In this document: positions 15,623 to 24,084 of the stretch, piece by piece
Layout: the number at the start of each line of letters is the position of its first letter
Position numbering within the stretch: position 1 is the first letter of the stretch
NCBI GenBank assembly: GCA_029077775.1
Contig: JAQNCU010000007.1
Coordinates: 1 to 24,966 of the forward strand
Direction: 5' to 3'
From: Acidocella sp.
GTDB taxonomy: Bacteria; Pseudomonadota; Alphaproteobacteria; Acetobacterales; Acetobacteraceae
Length of the DNA: 24,966 nucleotides
The notes under the pieces: generated by a model
What the model was told of the DNA's origin: nothing
Database searches by the model: none
The model's input: only the letters and a program-made list of their open reading frames with translations
Program-made: the position numbers and the translations under genes

Positions 15623-15976
15623 TCAATGATCCACAACCATCGCCCCCGACTGCCGCACAAATGCCGCGGCGGCAGTCGTCAGGGTGTCGGTCGGGTTATC
15701 GTGACAATAATTGTCGATCCACCCGAAAACACCGGCCTCATCGGTCGTCACTGTCACACTTTTGCCAAGAATATTGCTGTACCAATTCTCGGCACTGGTC
15801 ACATACCCAAGTAGAAACGCCCGATCCTGGCTATCCCGCTGGTTCTGCCTGTCCGCAACCCAATCGCCACAGCTCGCCGTGCCGGGGTAAAAATTACCGA
15901 TGGACGGCGGGTCCGCCAAGGCTGGTGCCGCTTGTGCCGCGATACAGATCAAAACCGCCAATACCCGGCTTCGCAT
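15623..15976 (-). CDS. Small secreted protein of unknown function, 117 aa
   Basis: Not recognised with certainty. Residues 1-21 form a signal peptide (LAVLICIAAQAAPALA, then DPPS). The mature part of about 96 residues has two cysteines (Cys36, Cys91) that could form one disulfide, with AFLLGYVTSAENWY and NYCHDNPTDTLTTAAAAFV between and after them. This pattern is loosely like the Rap1a/HdeA-type small periplasmic proteins, but the match is too weak for a name. ATG 15976 is preferred to TTG 15988 because GGAG lies 6 nt before it. It ends 28 bp from the binding-protein gene, tail to tail. Confidence 0.7.
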   Translation of the reverse strand: MRSRVLAVLICIAAQAAPALADPPSIGNFYPGTASCGDWVADRQNQRDSQDRAFLLGYVTSAENWYSNILGKSVTVTTDEAGVFGWIDNYCHDNPTDTLTTAAAAFVRQSGAMVVDH

Positions 15977-16017
15977 AGTTTGCTCCAAAAGATTTAGAGC
16001 TTATTAACCACAAGTTA

Positions 16018-16033
16018 TGTGTCTGGCGACACA
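16018..16033. repeat. Dyad TGTGTC-TGGC-GACACA
   Basis: A perfect 6-bp inverted repeat with a 4-base centre, 41 bp before the start of the small secreted protein on the minus strand. It could be an operator for that gene, or a small hairpin in its 5' leader. Its layout resembles the CRP-type dyad at 3098, but the half-sites differ (TGTGT rather than TGTGA). Confidence 0.35.
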
Positions 16034-16085
16034 CTTATTCAGTACAAAAACAATGCGAGCAGCCCGGCGGCCGCTGGAGCCGGAT

Positions 16086-16124
16086 GATCATTGGTTGAAA
16101 CGCAATGCGATTTAACCAATGATC
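16086..16124. repeat. Long inverted repeat with 11-bp perfect arms
   Basis: GATCATTGGTT (16086-16096) and AACCAATGATC (16114-16124) are perfect complements, separated by 17 bases whose ends could add three more pairs (one G-U). It lies 61 bp beyond the 3' end of the alpha/beta hydrolase gene and upstream of the secreted-protein gene. No run of U follows on either strand, so it is not a textbook intrinsic terminator; an operator or RNA hairpin is equally possible. Confidence 0.5.
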
Positions 16125-16185
16125 TGAATTCGCCTCTCAACATAAAATTAGATGGCGTTTCAGAGTTTAGAAGCGCGCTTAAGGT

Positions 16186-16929
16186 TCAGGCAAGACCCGC
16201 CAGCAAAGATCCGAGCGCCTGCGGTTGCGAGAAAAATGGGGAATGGCTGGTGTGCATGGTCAAAACCTCAGCACCGGGTACATCCGCCTGCATCATCCGC
16301 TGAGTCTCGATAGCAATGGCCTTATCCTCCGTGCATTCGATATAAACCCGCCGCACCTTGCCAAAGCGCGCCGCTGTCGTCTCAGACGGCGTGATGACGG
16401 GAATAAAAGACTGCACGGGGATGTTGTTCGCGAGTGCCACCGAAATATCATGATCGCTGCAATCACCATAAAACGCCGCCTTCACCAGCGCGCGGTTACT
16501 GGCATCCATCGCCAGCCCGGTCGCTGTCGGCTGCAAAATCTGCAGTAATTCCGCCGTTCTTGGGTTCGTCGCGATCCTCTCGGCGGTGATATACTCGTTC
16601 GGCGTTTTGCCGTTCGGCACCATAAATGCGGTCAGATACACCAATGCCTTGATCTTCTCAGGCATTTGTTCACCCAGATACGTCACGCTGGCACCCCCCA
16701 TGCTGTGGCCCAACAGAATTACCGGCTCGGATGAAGCCTCGATCATGCGCCGCGCGGGTGCGGTATATTGCGCCATATCAGCCACTGTCCCCGGCGGCGT
16801 GGTGTCAAACCCGTGCGTTGCCAGATCTGGCATTGCCACATTATGCCCGGCGGCCAGCAGTTCCGCCGCCAGTTTTTGAAAACATGCACCCCAATGCCAA
16901 GCACCGTGCATAAGAACATAATTTGCCAC
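16186..16929 (-). CDS. Alpha/beta hydrolase (methylesterase/hydroxynitrile lyase-like)
   Basis: A 247-residue cytoplasmic hydrolase with a full triad: Ser76 in GHSMGG, Asp202 (CTEDKAI) and His229 (TSHSPFFSQP). The N terminus VLMHGAWHWGACF forms the oxyanion-hole region. The overall pattern is that of the small-esterase group that includes plant methylesterases and hydroxynitrile lyases and bacterial EstA-like esterases. The start is GTG at 16929 with GGGGGAAGA just upstream. It is divergent from the ABC-F gene. Substrate unknown; no sequence link with the pyrimidine operon. Confidence 0.85.
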   Translation of the reverse strand: MANYVLMHGAWHWGACFQKLAAELLAAGHNVAMPDLATHGFDTTPPGTVADMAQYTAPARRMIEASSEPVILLGHSMGGASVTYLGEQMPEKIKALVYLTAFMVPNGKTPNEYITAERIATNPRTAELLQILQPTATGLAMDASNRALVKAAFYGDCSDHDISVALANNIPVQSFIPVITPSETTAARFGKVRRVYIECTEDKAIAIETQRMMQADVPGAEVLTMHTSHSPFFSQPQALGSLLAGLA

Positions 16930-17064
16930 GATCTTCCCCCATTTTTATGATTTTTAATGCATCCCAGTTCGGTACCCAAGTCAATTCCGCCGGGTGCGCA
17001 AAAGCGGCTCAGACACGCGTTCATCCCCCTTGCCCCCGGCCACCTATGCCGTCAAAAACCGCGC

Positions 17065-18867
17065 ATGGCCTCCCCTCCTTTGTTATTACTGACCGATATT
17101 CGCGTCACCCTGGGCTCCGTCCCGCTGCTAGATGGCGCCGCTATCGGGGTTTCCGCGGGTGAGCGTATCTGCCTGGTCGGCCGCAATGGTTCAGGCAAAT
17201 CCACGTTGCTGAAGATCGCCTCGGGCGAGATCGCCTTTGACGGCGGTACCCGCTTCCTGCAACCCGGCACCACCATGCGCTATCTGCCGCAGGAACCGGA
17301 CCTTTCGGCCTTCGCCGACACCATGGCCTATGTCGAGGATGGCCTTGGCCCGAATGACGATGAATATCGCGCGCGCTATTTGCTGGAACAGCTTGGCCTC
17401 ACCGGTCTGGAAAAACCTGCCAATTTATCCGGTGGTGAGGCGCGCCGCGCCGCGCTGGCGCGGACCTTGGCCCCCAACCCAGACCTGCTGCTGCTGGACG
17501 AACCGACCAACCATTTGGATCTTCCCGCCATAGAATGGCTGGAATCAGAGCTGAAATCGCTCTCCGCCGGCATTGTCCTCATCAGCCATGACCGCCGGTT
17601 GCTGGAAACATTGTCGCGCAGCATTGTCTGGCTGGATCGTGGTCAGACCCGCAGGCTCGACCGCGGCTTCGCGCATTTTGAAGCCTGGCGAGACGAGGTT
17701 TTGGAGCAGGAGGAGCAGGAATTCCACAAGCTCGGCCGCAAAATCGCGCGCGAGGAGGATTGGCTCCGCTATGGCGTCACCGCCCGGCGCAAGCGCAATG
17801 TCAAACGGGTCGCGGGTCTGGCCGCACTTCGTCAGTCCAAACGCGAGCATAATCACCAGGGCGAAGCCGCTAAAATGATCGCCTCTGATGCCGCCTTGTC
17901 TGGCAAGCTGGTGGTGGTGGCCGAGACCGTCTCGAAATCCTACGCTGACCGCCCGATCGTGGACCGGCTGACCATGCGGGTGTTACGCGGTGACCGGCTG
18001 GGCATTGTCGGGCCGAATGGTGCTGGTAAGTCCACGTTGTTGAAGCTTTTCACCGGGCAGGAAACACCGGATGATGGCCAGATCAAACGCGGAACCAACC
18101 TTAACGTGATCACATTAGACCAGCAACGCGCGACGCTGGACCCCGCGATGACACTCGCCAACACCCTGACCGGTGGCAAGTCTGACATGGTTCAGGTCGG
18201 CGACCAGAGCCGCCATGTCATCGGCTATATGAAAGATTTTTTGTTCAAGCCGGAACAGGCGCGCACGCCCGTCGGCACGCTATCCGGCGGGGAACGCGGG
18301 CGGCTTCTACTCGCGGTTGCCATGGCAAAGCCGTCGAACCTGCTCATCCTGGACGAACCCACGAATGACCTGGACCTCGAAACGCTCGATCTGCTCCAGG
18401 AAATGCTCGGCGACTATCCCGGCACCCTGCTGCTGGTCTCCCATGATCGTGACTTCCTGGATCGCGTCGCGACATCCACACTGGTCTCAGAGGGTAACGG
18501 CCAATGGGTTGAATATGCGGGCGGGTATTCGGACATGCTGCTCCAGCGCCGGGGCAAAGGCACCGGGCCGGCGGCGATAAAATCAGGTTCGCGCAACGCC
18601 GCCCTCACACCCACCAATTCGCCACCTAAACCCGCGCCTAAATTTTCATTCAAACAGCAGCACGAGCTGCAATCATTGACCATGAAGATTGAGACAACCC
18701 AGGCAGAGATCAAAAAACTCGAAGCAATTTTGGCCGAACCCGGATTGTATCAACGCGACATTAAAAAATTCCGCGCCACCAGCAACGCCCTTGAGACTGC
18801 GACAAGCGCGCTCACCACTTTAGAAGAACGGTGGCTGGAGCTTGAAGTTCTTCGTGATGCTGGTTGA
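17065..18867 (+). CDS. uup: ABC-F family ATPase, Uup type
   Basis: A 600-residue soluble protein with two ABC domains and no membrane segments, acting on ribosomes or nucleic acid rather than in transport. Walker A motifs are GRNGSGKS (39-46) and GPNGAGKS (316-323); signatures are LSGGEARR and LSGGERGR; Walker B sequences are LLLLDEPTNHLD and LLILDEPTNDLD. The C-terminal region after about residue 530 is a predicted coiled coil (LTMKIETTQAEIKKLEAIL), the hallmark of Uup rather than EttA. ATG 17065 was chosen: an upstream start at 16957 would add 36 residues unlike the family, although no strong ribosome binding site precedes 17065. Confidence 0.92.
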   Translation: MASPPLLLLTDIRVTLGSVPLLDGAAIGVSAGERICLVGRNGSGKSTLLKIASGEIAFDGGTRFLQPGTTMRYLPQEPDLSAFADTMAYVEDGLGPNDDEYRARYLLEQLGLTGLEKPANLSGGEARRAALARTLAPNPDLLLLDEPTNHLDLPAIEWLESELKSLSAGIVLISHDRRLLETLSRSIVWLDRGQTRRLDRGFAHFEAWRDEVLEQEEQEFHKLGRKIAREEDWLRYGVTARRKRNVKRVAGLAALRQSKREHNHQGEAAKMIASDAALSGKLVVVAETVSKSYADRPIVDRLTMRVLRGDRLGIVGPNGAGKSTLLKLFTGQETPDDGQIKRGTNLNVITLDQQRATLDPAMTLANTLTGGKSDMVQVGDQSRHVIGYMKDFLFKPEQARTPVGTLSGGERGRLLLAVAMAKPSNLLILDEPTNDLDLETLDLLQEMLGDYPGTLLLVSHDRDFLDRVATSTLVSEGNGQWVEYAGGYSDMLLQRRGKGTGPAAIKSGSRNAALTPTNSPPKPAPKFSFKQQHELQSLTMKIETTQAEIKKLEAILAEPGLYQRDIKKFRATSNALETATSALTTLEERWLELEVLRDAG

Positions 18868-18927
18868 TTTTTATAATTCGCCGCCGCGCCGTTAAAAATA
18901 GCTGGACAGAATAAGTCCGGCTTGGTA

Positions 18928-19068
18928 CCTAAGCGTTATTATCGCATTCCGGTTTGAAGGAGGGTTGAATGGTTATCGTTGCGCATCGCCCTACCGGGAT
19001 GTATCTTGGCCTGGATATTTTTGGCGGCGCTGCCGTCCTCCAGGGCTATTGGGGCCTTAACGCTTAGG
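18928..19068. repeat. 11-bp inverted repeat enclosing the small ORF
   Basis: CCTAAGCGTTA (18928-18938) and its exact complement TAACGCTTAGG (19058-19068) flank the 32-codon ORF; the right arm contains its last codons and stop. The pairing would close a 119-nt loop and, on the RNA, put the stop codon in a stem. Chance occurrence of an 11-bp match within 150 bp is unlikely but not excluded. Confidence 0.4.
18969..19067 (+). CDS. Possible 32-residue small protein or leader peptide
   Basis: An unrecognised ORF (MVIVAHRPTGMYLGLDIFGG..., 32 residues) in the 284-bp gap between the Uup-type gene and the ABC exporter. Its start has the best ribosome binding site in this part of the window, AAGGAGGG, five bases before ATG. 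It ends 84 bp before the exporter start. The peptide is moderately hydrophobic, with a Gly-rich C-terminal half and no codon runs typical of attenuator leaders. It could be a leader peptide for the exporter, a real small protein, or chance. The rest of the gap holds an 11-bp inverted repeat and no other ORF that I trust. Confidence 0.45.
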   Translation: MVIVAHRPTGMYLGLDIFGGAAVLQGYWGLNA

Positions 19069-19151
19069 CGTCTGCCACCAACCCGCCACCGCTACCTTCA
19101 TACTCTTTCTTTCTGAAAGGCCGCGTCCCAGTTTTGGGCCGGATTATATAA

Positions 19152-20957
19152 ATGCCGAAACTCAACAAAAGCAGCGCGCGCCCCATGGGTGCCGTTCTCA
19201 CCTTCCTTTTTCGTCGCTGGGCGGAGCATCGCCTGCTGGTTGCCGCCACCGCCGGGGCGATGGTCGCCGCCACCTTGACCGACGTGTTTCTGCCCATTTT
19301 TGCGGGAAACCTTGTCACGGCGGTCTCCGACCAGGCTGGCCATAGGGCAGGCGCCCTGCACGGGGCGTTGGTGGCGCTCGGCATCATGGCCGTACTCGGC
19401 GTCGCGCAAGCCATCCTACGTTACACGGTGTTCCGCAGCATCGTGCGGCTCACATTGTTCAACATGGCCGATGTCGCGCGCGCCGCCTTCTACAGGGTCC
19501 AGCGTTTTTCGTCAGACTGGCACGCCAATAATTTTGCGGGCTCGGTTCAGCGCAAAATCACCCGCGGCATGTGGGCGATCGACATGCTGAACGACACCTT
19601 GCTTGTGGCACTTTTGCCCGCACTCTCGGTCCTCGCGGGCTCCGCCATTGTGCTCGGGCTGCACTGGCCTGTAATGGGCGCACTGCTCGCCATCGGGGCT
19701 ACCTTGTATATTATTCTGGCGGCTACTCTTTCGGTACGTTGGGTCGCACCCGCGTCGCAGCTTTCAAACCGTTGGGATACCCGCATCGGTGGCGCCCTGG
19801 CCGATGCCATTTCCTGCAACGCGGTGGTCAAAGGCTTCGGCGCCGAGCATCGTGAAGACGCCATTTTGCAGGGCGTGCTGAACAAATGGAGCCACCGCAC
19901 GCGCCGTACATGGATTCGCGGCACCGTCTCCGGTACCATCCAGGGCGTAGCCTTGCTGTTGCTGCGCACCTCCGTCACCGGCCTCGCCGTGGCCCTCTGG
20001 TGGACGGGCCGCGCCTCACCCGGCGATGTCGCCACTGTGCTCACCGCCTATTTCATCGTGCTCGGCTATTTGCGCGATGTTGGCTATCACATCGCCAATC
20101 TACAGCGCGGCGTGAATGAGATGGAGGAACTTGTCGGTCTGCACGCGCAGGATTTGGGCGTGGAGGACAGCAAGGGCGCATCCGAAATCAAAATCAGTGC
20201 CGGACATATCCGGTTCGATCATGTCGAGTTCCGCTATGGCCCGCAGATCACGCCGTTATTCCAGGATTTCACGCTGGACATCATGGCCGGTGAGCGCGTC
20301 GGGCTCGTAGGGCATTCCGGTTCCGGCAAAACCACCTTTGTGAAGCTCATCCAACGGTTGCACGATGTCACCGGTGGACGGATCATGATCGATGGGCAGA
20401 ACATCGCCGCTATCCGCCAGACCGGCCTGCGCGCGCAGATCGCCATCGTCGCGCAGGAGCCGATCTTGTTTCACCGCTCGCTGGCGGAAAACATCGCCTA
20501 TGGCCGGCCAAGCGCCACCATGGCGGAAATCGAACAGGCTGCCTGGCTGGCGAACGCGCATGACTTCATCGCAAAACTGCCAAAAGGCTACAGCACTTTG
20601 GTGGGCGAGCGCGGGGTGAAACTCTCAGGTGGGGAGCGTCAACGCGTCGCGATCGCGCGGGCCTTCCTTGCCAACGCGCCGATCCTGATCCTCGACGAAG
20701 CCACTGCCAGCCTTGATTCCGAATCCGAGGCGCTGATCCAGGAGGCGATGGAGCGCCTGATGACAGGCCGCACCGTGATCGTCATCGCCCACAGACTCTC
20801 CACCGTCCGCGCGCTCGACCGCATCCTGGTGTTCGAGCACGGACGGATCATCGAGGATGGACCACATAACGTCTTGTTAGAATTACACAATGGCATCTAC
20901 CGCCGGTTGTTTGAACGGCAGGCGATGGGGCTGCTCCCGGAGGTCAGCGACGCGTAA
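19152..20957 (+). CDS. ABC exporter half-transporter (MsbA/MDR-type)
   Basis: A 601-residue fusion of a six-helix membrane domain (about residues 25-320) and an ATPase domain (about 350-590), expected to work as a homodimer. Walker A is GHSGSGKT (387-394), the signature LSGGERQR starts at 491, Walker B ILILDEATASLD at 511, and the H-loop is in VIVIAHRLST. Substrate cannot be predicted; lipid, drug or peptide export are all possible. No ribosome binding site is visible before ATG 19152 (GGCCGGATTATATAA), unlike the small ORF upstream. It ends 22 bp from the ASCH gene, tail to tail. Confidence 0.9.
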   Translation: MPKLNKSSARPMGAVLTFLFRRWAEHRLLVAATAGAMVAATLTDVFLPIFAGNLVTAVSDQAGHRAGALHGALVALGIMAVLGVAQAILRYTVFRSIVRLTLFNMADVARAAFYRVQRFSSDWHANNFAGSVQRKITRGMWAIDMLNDTLLVALLPALSVLAGSAIVLGLHWPVMGALLAIGATLYIILAATLSVRWVAPASQLSNRWDTRIGGALADAISCNAVVKGFGAEHREDAILQGVLNKWSHRTRRTWIRGTVSGTIQGVALLLLRTSVTGLAVALWWTGRASPGDVATVLTAYFIVLGYLRDVGYHIANLQRGVNEMEELVGLHAQDLGVEDSKGASEIKISAGHIRFDHVEFRYGPQITPLFQDFTLDIMAGERVGLVGHSGSGKTTFVKLIQRLHDVTGGRIMIDGQNIAAIRQTGLRAQIAIVAQEPILFHRSLAENIAYGRPSATMAEIEQAAWLANAHDFIAKLPKGYSTLVGERGVKLSGGERQRVAIARAFLANAPILILDEATASLDSESEALIQEAMERLMTGRTVIVIAHRLSTVRALDRILVFEHGRIIEDGPHNVLLELHNGIYRRLFERQAMGLLPEVSDA

Positions 20958-20979
20958 TATCGACGGGAGCGCGGGGCCG

Positions 20980-21444
20980 CTATCCGGTTGGCCAGAGCAA
21001 CCGGAACCTCTGACAAACCACCAGCATATCTTCTGAGAACATCCCGCCATCCTCGGCCTGCGTCTGGGTAAAATAATCCCGATGCGCGGCGCGCCAATAG
21101 TTGAGCGAGCCATCCCCCTCACCCTCCGCCGCAGCAAAGTCACCGGTCACAGCGATGAACGGCACGATCTCGACGTCGATCGTCTCGATAATCCCGTGTG
21201 CCGCTCCCGTACCGTCACAAACCACCGCAAGGTCGCCAGTTTTCGGTAACGCCTCACCACTGGCTTTGTACCACGCGGCCAACGAGGTCGTGGCGCGCTT
21301 CTGTCCGCTAAGAACAAGCGCGCAAAGTTCGGTCTGCTGGGCTTCGCCAAGCCCGAACACCGTGATTTCCGGCATTGCCAGCATCTCCCCGCGCGCGCTG
21401 GCGAAGGTCCGCCATAACGCGGCGGCAGAGTCACTTATCGGCAT
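20980..21444 (-). CDS. ASCH domain protein
   Basis: A 154-residue protein that matches the ASCH fold of the PUA superfamily: FGLGEAQQTELCALVLSGQKRATTSL, then ALPKTGDLAVVCDGTGAAHGIIETIDVEIVPF and GDGSLNYWRAAHRDYFT. Members bind RNA or act as small amidohydrolases on modified nucleosides (YqfB hydrolyses N4-acetylcytidine); this one is closer to the longer ASCH group, so activity is uncertain. Its start overlaps the der stop by 14 bp, so it is probably translated with der. An internal ATG at residue 24 is an alternative start. Confidence 0.8.
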   Translation of the reverse strand: MPISDSAAALWRTFASARGEMLAMPEITVFGLGEAQQTELCALVLSGQKRATTSLAAWYKASGEALPKTGDLAVVCDGTGAAHGIIETIDVEIVPFIAVTGDFAAAEGEGDGSLNYWRAAHRDYFTQTQAEDGGMFSEDMLVVCQRFRLLWPTG

Positions 21445-22774
21445 ACGGGTTTTCGGTCCCGCGCAGCATGATCCTGATCGGGACGCCCGGCATCTCGAAA
21501 GCCTCTCGCAATGAGTTTACGAGATACCGCAGATAGGTATCCGGGACCTGCTCCGCGCGCGTCCCGAACAGCGCGAAACTCGGGGGTCGGGCCTTGACCT
21601 GCGTTATATACCGCAGCTTCAACCGCCGCCCCTCAACCAGCGGCGGCGGAAACCGCTCCAGTGCCGTTTCGAACCAGCGATTCAGCGCGCTGGTCGGCAC
21701 CCGCAAATTCCATTTCTCATAGGTCGCGCGGATCGCCGGGAATAATTTACTGATCCCCTCGCCGGTCTCGGCCGAAATCGGCACCAACGTGATCCCCTTC
21801 ATCTGCGACAATGAGATGGAAATACGGTCGAGTGCTGCCTGCTTGCCCTTGGTCCGGTCATCCAACGCATCCCACTTCGTCAGCGCGATCACGCAGGCCC
21901 GGCCCTCACGCTCCACAAGGCGAGCGATGTGCAGGTCTTGTTCCTGCACACCTTGTAACGCGTCCACCGCCAACACAACCATCTCAGCGCGCTTCAGCGC
22001 CTCGATCGAGGATGAGGTGGACATACGCTCCAGCCCCTCATCCACCTTCGCGCGTTTGCGTAAGCCCGCCGTATCCACCACACGGTAAAGCTTGCCGTCC
22101 GGGCCTTCAAAATCAGCCGAAACCGCATCGCGCGTCAGGCCCGGTTCAGGCCCCGTGATCATCCGCTGCTCGCCCAGAAAATAATTTAAAAGCGTGGATT
22201 TGCCCGCGTTGGGGCGGCCGACAATGGCAAGGTGCAATGGCTTGTTCTCGTCCTCCTCAGCCTCCGGCGCTGCTTCGGGCAGGCGCTCGGCAATCTCGGT
22301 CATGAGGTTATATATGCCCTCATTATGCTCGGCGGAAATTGCCACCGGCTCGCCAAAGCCCAGCTCATAGGCTTCCATGGAGTTGGCGATCCCGCCGCGC
22401 CCCTCGGCTTTGTTGGCTACAACCAACACCTGCCGGTTCTTCCGGCGCAGCCAGGTGCCGAAATGCCTATCCTCCGGCAGCAGGCCGGATTTCGCATCGA
22501 AGATAAACAGCACAAGGTCTGCCTGGTCCACGGCGGTGGCGGTGGAGGCACGCATGCGCCCGGGCAGTGTGTCTGGCGCTGCCTCTTCCAGCCCCGCCGT
22601 ATCCACCACCAGCACTTTGCGCCCGCCTAGCTCGCATATCGCTTCCTTACGGTCGCGCGTTACCCCTGGCGTGTCGGCCACCAATGCCCAGCGGCTGCCA
22701 ACAAGGCGATTGAACAAGGTGGATTTTCCGACATTCGGCCGGCCGGCGATGACGATTCGGGGTAGCTCAACCAT
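21431..22774 (-). CDS. der: Ribosome biogenesis GTPase Der
   Basis: A 447-residue GTPase for 50S subunit maturation with the diagnostic tandem G domains. The first has GRPNVGKS (11-18), DTAGL (58-62) and NKAE (121-124); the second has GRPNAGKS (186-193), DTAGL and TKWD. The C-terminal KH-like domain is present (LKLRYITQVKARPPSFALF...YLRYLVNSLREAF). ATG 22774 is chosen from the family N terminus MVELPRIVIAGRPNVGKS; a start at 22819 would only extend into bamB. It overlaps the end of bamB by 8 bp. Confidence 0.97.
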   Translation of the reverse strand: MVELPRIVIAGRPNVGKSTLFNRLVGSRWALVADTPGVTRDRKEAICELGGRKVLVVDTAGLEEAAPDTLPGRMRASTATAVDQADLVLFIFDAKSGLLPEDRHFGTWLRRKNRQVLVVANKAEGRGGIANSMEAYELGFGEPVAISAEHNEGIYNLMTEIAERLPEAAPEAEEDENKPLHLAIVGRPNAGKSTLLNYFLGEQRMITGPEPGLTRDAVSADFEGPDGKLYRVVDTAGLRKRAKVDEGLERMSTSSSIEALKRAEMVVLAVDALQGVQEQDLHIARLVEREGRACVIALTKWDALDDRTKGKQAALDRISISLSQMKGITLVPISAETGEGISKLFPAIRATYEKWNLRVPTSALNRWFETALERFPPPLVEGRRLKLRYITQVKARPPSFALFGTRAEQVPDTYLRYLVNSLREAFEMPGVPIRIMLRGTENPYADK

Positions 22775-24083
22775 AGGCCGTAAGGCGCGCATCGCGCGTA
22801 AGTTGCAGTAGCACGCCACTAACGGCGATAGGCGGCATGTCGGCCGGGGCGCCCAGTTTCACAGTCTGGTTCAGTTTGCCGGTTGTGGCGTCCACAAGTG
22901 CTGCCTCGCCATGGTCGTTCACGCAGATGAGCGTGCTGTTCACCAGTGCCGGGCCGGACCAGATGATGGGATTGGTGCGCTTTTTCATATTCTTGAAGGC
23001 GGGTAGGGCCGTGGCCCAACTCACCAGCCCGTCATCGGCGTGCACGGCGAAGAGTTTTGCGCTGGAATCAAGCAGGAATAAAAATCCTCCGGAGGCGGCT
23101 GGCGGCTGGCTGCCGGTGGCTTGGTGCGTCCACACCTTGGCGCCTGAATGCAGGTCAACCGCCATGAAGCTGCCGCCGATATTGATGCCATAGACTACCC
23201 CGCCGGCGATGACCGGTGCTGCCACGACATCCGAAAGATCCAACGCGCTGGCCTGGCCGAAACCTGAAGCGAGGCTCTGCTCCCAGACGGGCATGCCGGA
23301 ACTGGCGTCGATGGCGGCGAGCAGCCCGGTCGAGAATCCAGCGGCGATGATGCCATCCGCGAAGGCGGGCGCACCGGTAATGCCGACGGCGGTCATCGGT
23401 GGGGTGCCGACCGCGCCGAGGAAGCGCCAGCCCGGCGCACAGGATTGTTCGTCGAAGGTCAGCAGCAAATCGTTCTGGGTGATAACAGCCACCAATCCGC
23501 CGGCCACCAGCGGGGCGGAGCGCGCCGGAAAATCCAGCTTCTGCCGCCATAGAATCTTGCCGGTGCCAGCATCCAGCGCCAGCGCCTCGCCATAGCCGGT
23601 GCTGGCGTAGATTTTGCCGGCATTAAAGGCGATACCGCCGCCGATATTCTGCGTGCTGTTATGCTTGGGCCGGGTTTCGGTGCGCCAGAGCATAGAGCCA
23701 TCGGAGAGGGACAAGGCGCGGATATGCGCGGCGGAATCCATGGTGAACACATGCCCGCCGACCACTACGGGGCTCGCGGCCAATGGCTGGCGGTAGCCGC
23801 CCGCGGCGCCGATATCCGCGTGCCAGCCGGGTTGGAAGCTGAGCGGCCCGGCCACGTTGCCCGGCGCGTGCGCGGCATTGGCCAGCGGCTGCGCCCAGGC
23901 GTTCAGCGGCGTGGGCGTGGGCAGGGTAACAGGCGGGGCGTTGGCGGCCACATCCATGCCGGACTGGTCTGCCAGTACCGGGATCTGCTTTCCGATAATG
24001 GGGGGTTTTTTGTTGTAGGAGGAGCAAGAAGCAAGCAGGCCGAATAGACCTACAGTCGCGGTGCGGCGGCGAATCATGGGCAT
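22767..24083 (-). CDS. bamB: Outer membrane assembly lipoprotein BamB-like (PQQ-type beta-propeller)
   Basis: A 438-residue lipoprotein. A short basic N terminus and hydrophobic stretch end in the lipobox LLASC, with acylated Cys20. The body consists of repeated propeller blades of the pattern ALDAGTGKILWRQ, AIDASSGMPVWEQ, AVDLHSGAKVWTH and AVHADDGLVSWAT. In E. coli, BamB assists the beta-barrel assembly complex. Position between a YfgM-like TPR gene and der is the order known from E. coli (yfgM-bamB-der), which supports the name. It starts one base after the TPR gene stop; the second ATG (24077) is an alternative start. Confidence 0.9.
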   Translation of the reverse strand: MPMIRRRTATVGLFGLLASCSSYNKKPPIIGKQIPVLADQSGMDVAANAPPVTLPTPTPLNAWAQPLANAAHAPGNVAGPLSFQPGWHADIGAAGGYRQPLAASPVVVGGHVFTMDSAAHIRALSLSDGSMLWRTETRPKHNSTQNIGGGIAFNAGKIYASTGYGEALALDAGTGKILWRQKLDFPARSAPLVAGGLVAVITQNDLLLTFDEQSCAPGWRFLGAVGTPPMTAVGITGAPAFADGIIAAGFSTGLLAAIDASSGMPVWEQSLASGFGQASALDLSDVVAAPVIAGGVVYGINIGGSFMAVDLHSGAKVWTHQATGSQPPAASGGFLFLLDSSAKLFAVHADDGLVSWATALPAFKNMKKRTNPIIWSGPALVNSTLICVNDHGEAALVDATTGKLNQTVKLGAPADMPPIAVSGVLLQLTRDARLTAYG

Positions 24084-24084
24084 C

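Noticed and set aside
16091..16303. 70-codon ORF on the plus strand
   Set aside because: It runs through the hairpin arm and the antisense end of the alpha/beta hydrolase, with no ribosome binding site.
18872..18900. Terminator after the Uup-type gene
   Set aside because: TTTTTA and TAAAAA flank a GC-rich stretch, but that stretch cannot form a stable self-complementary stem.
22775..22819. Longer start for Der
   Set aside because: It lies within bamB and adds 15 residues not found in Der; ATG 22774 starts exactly at the conserved N terminus.
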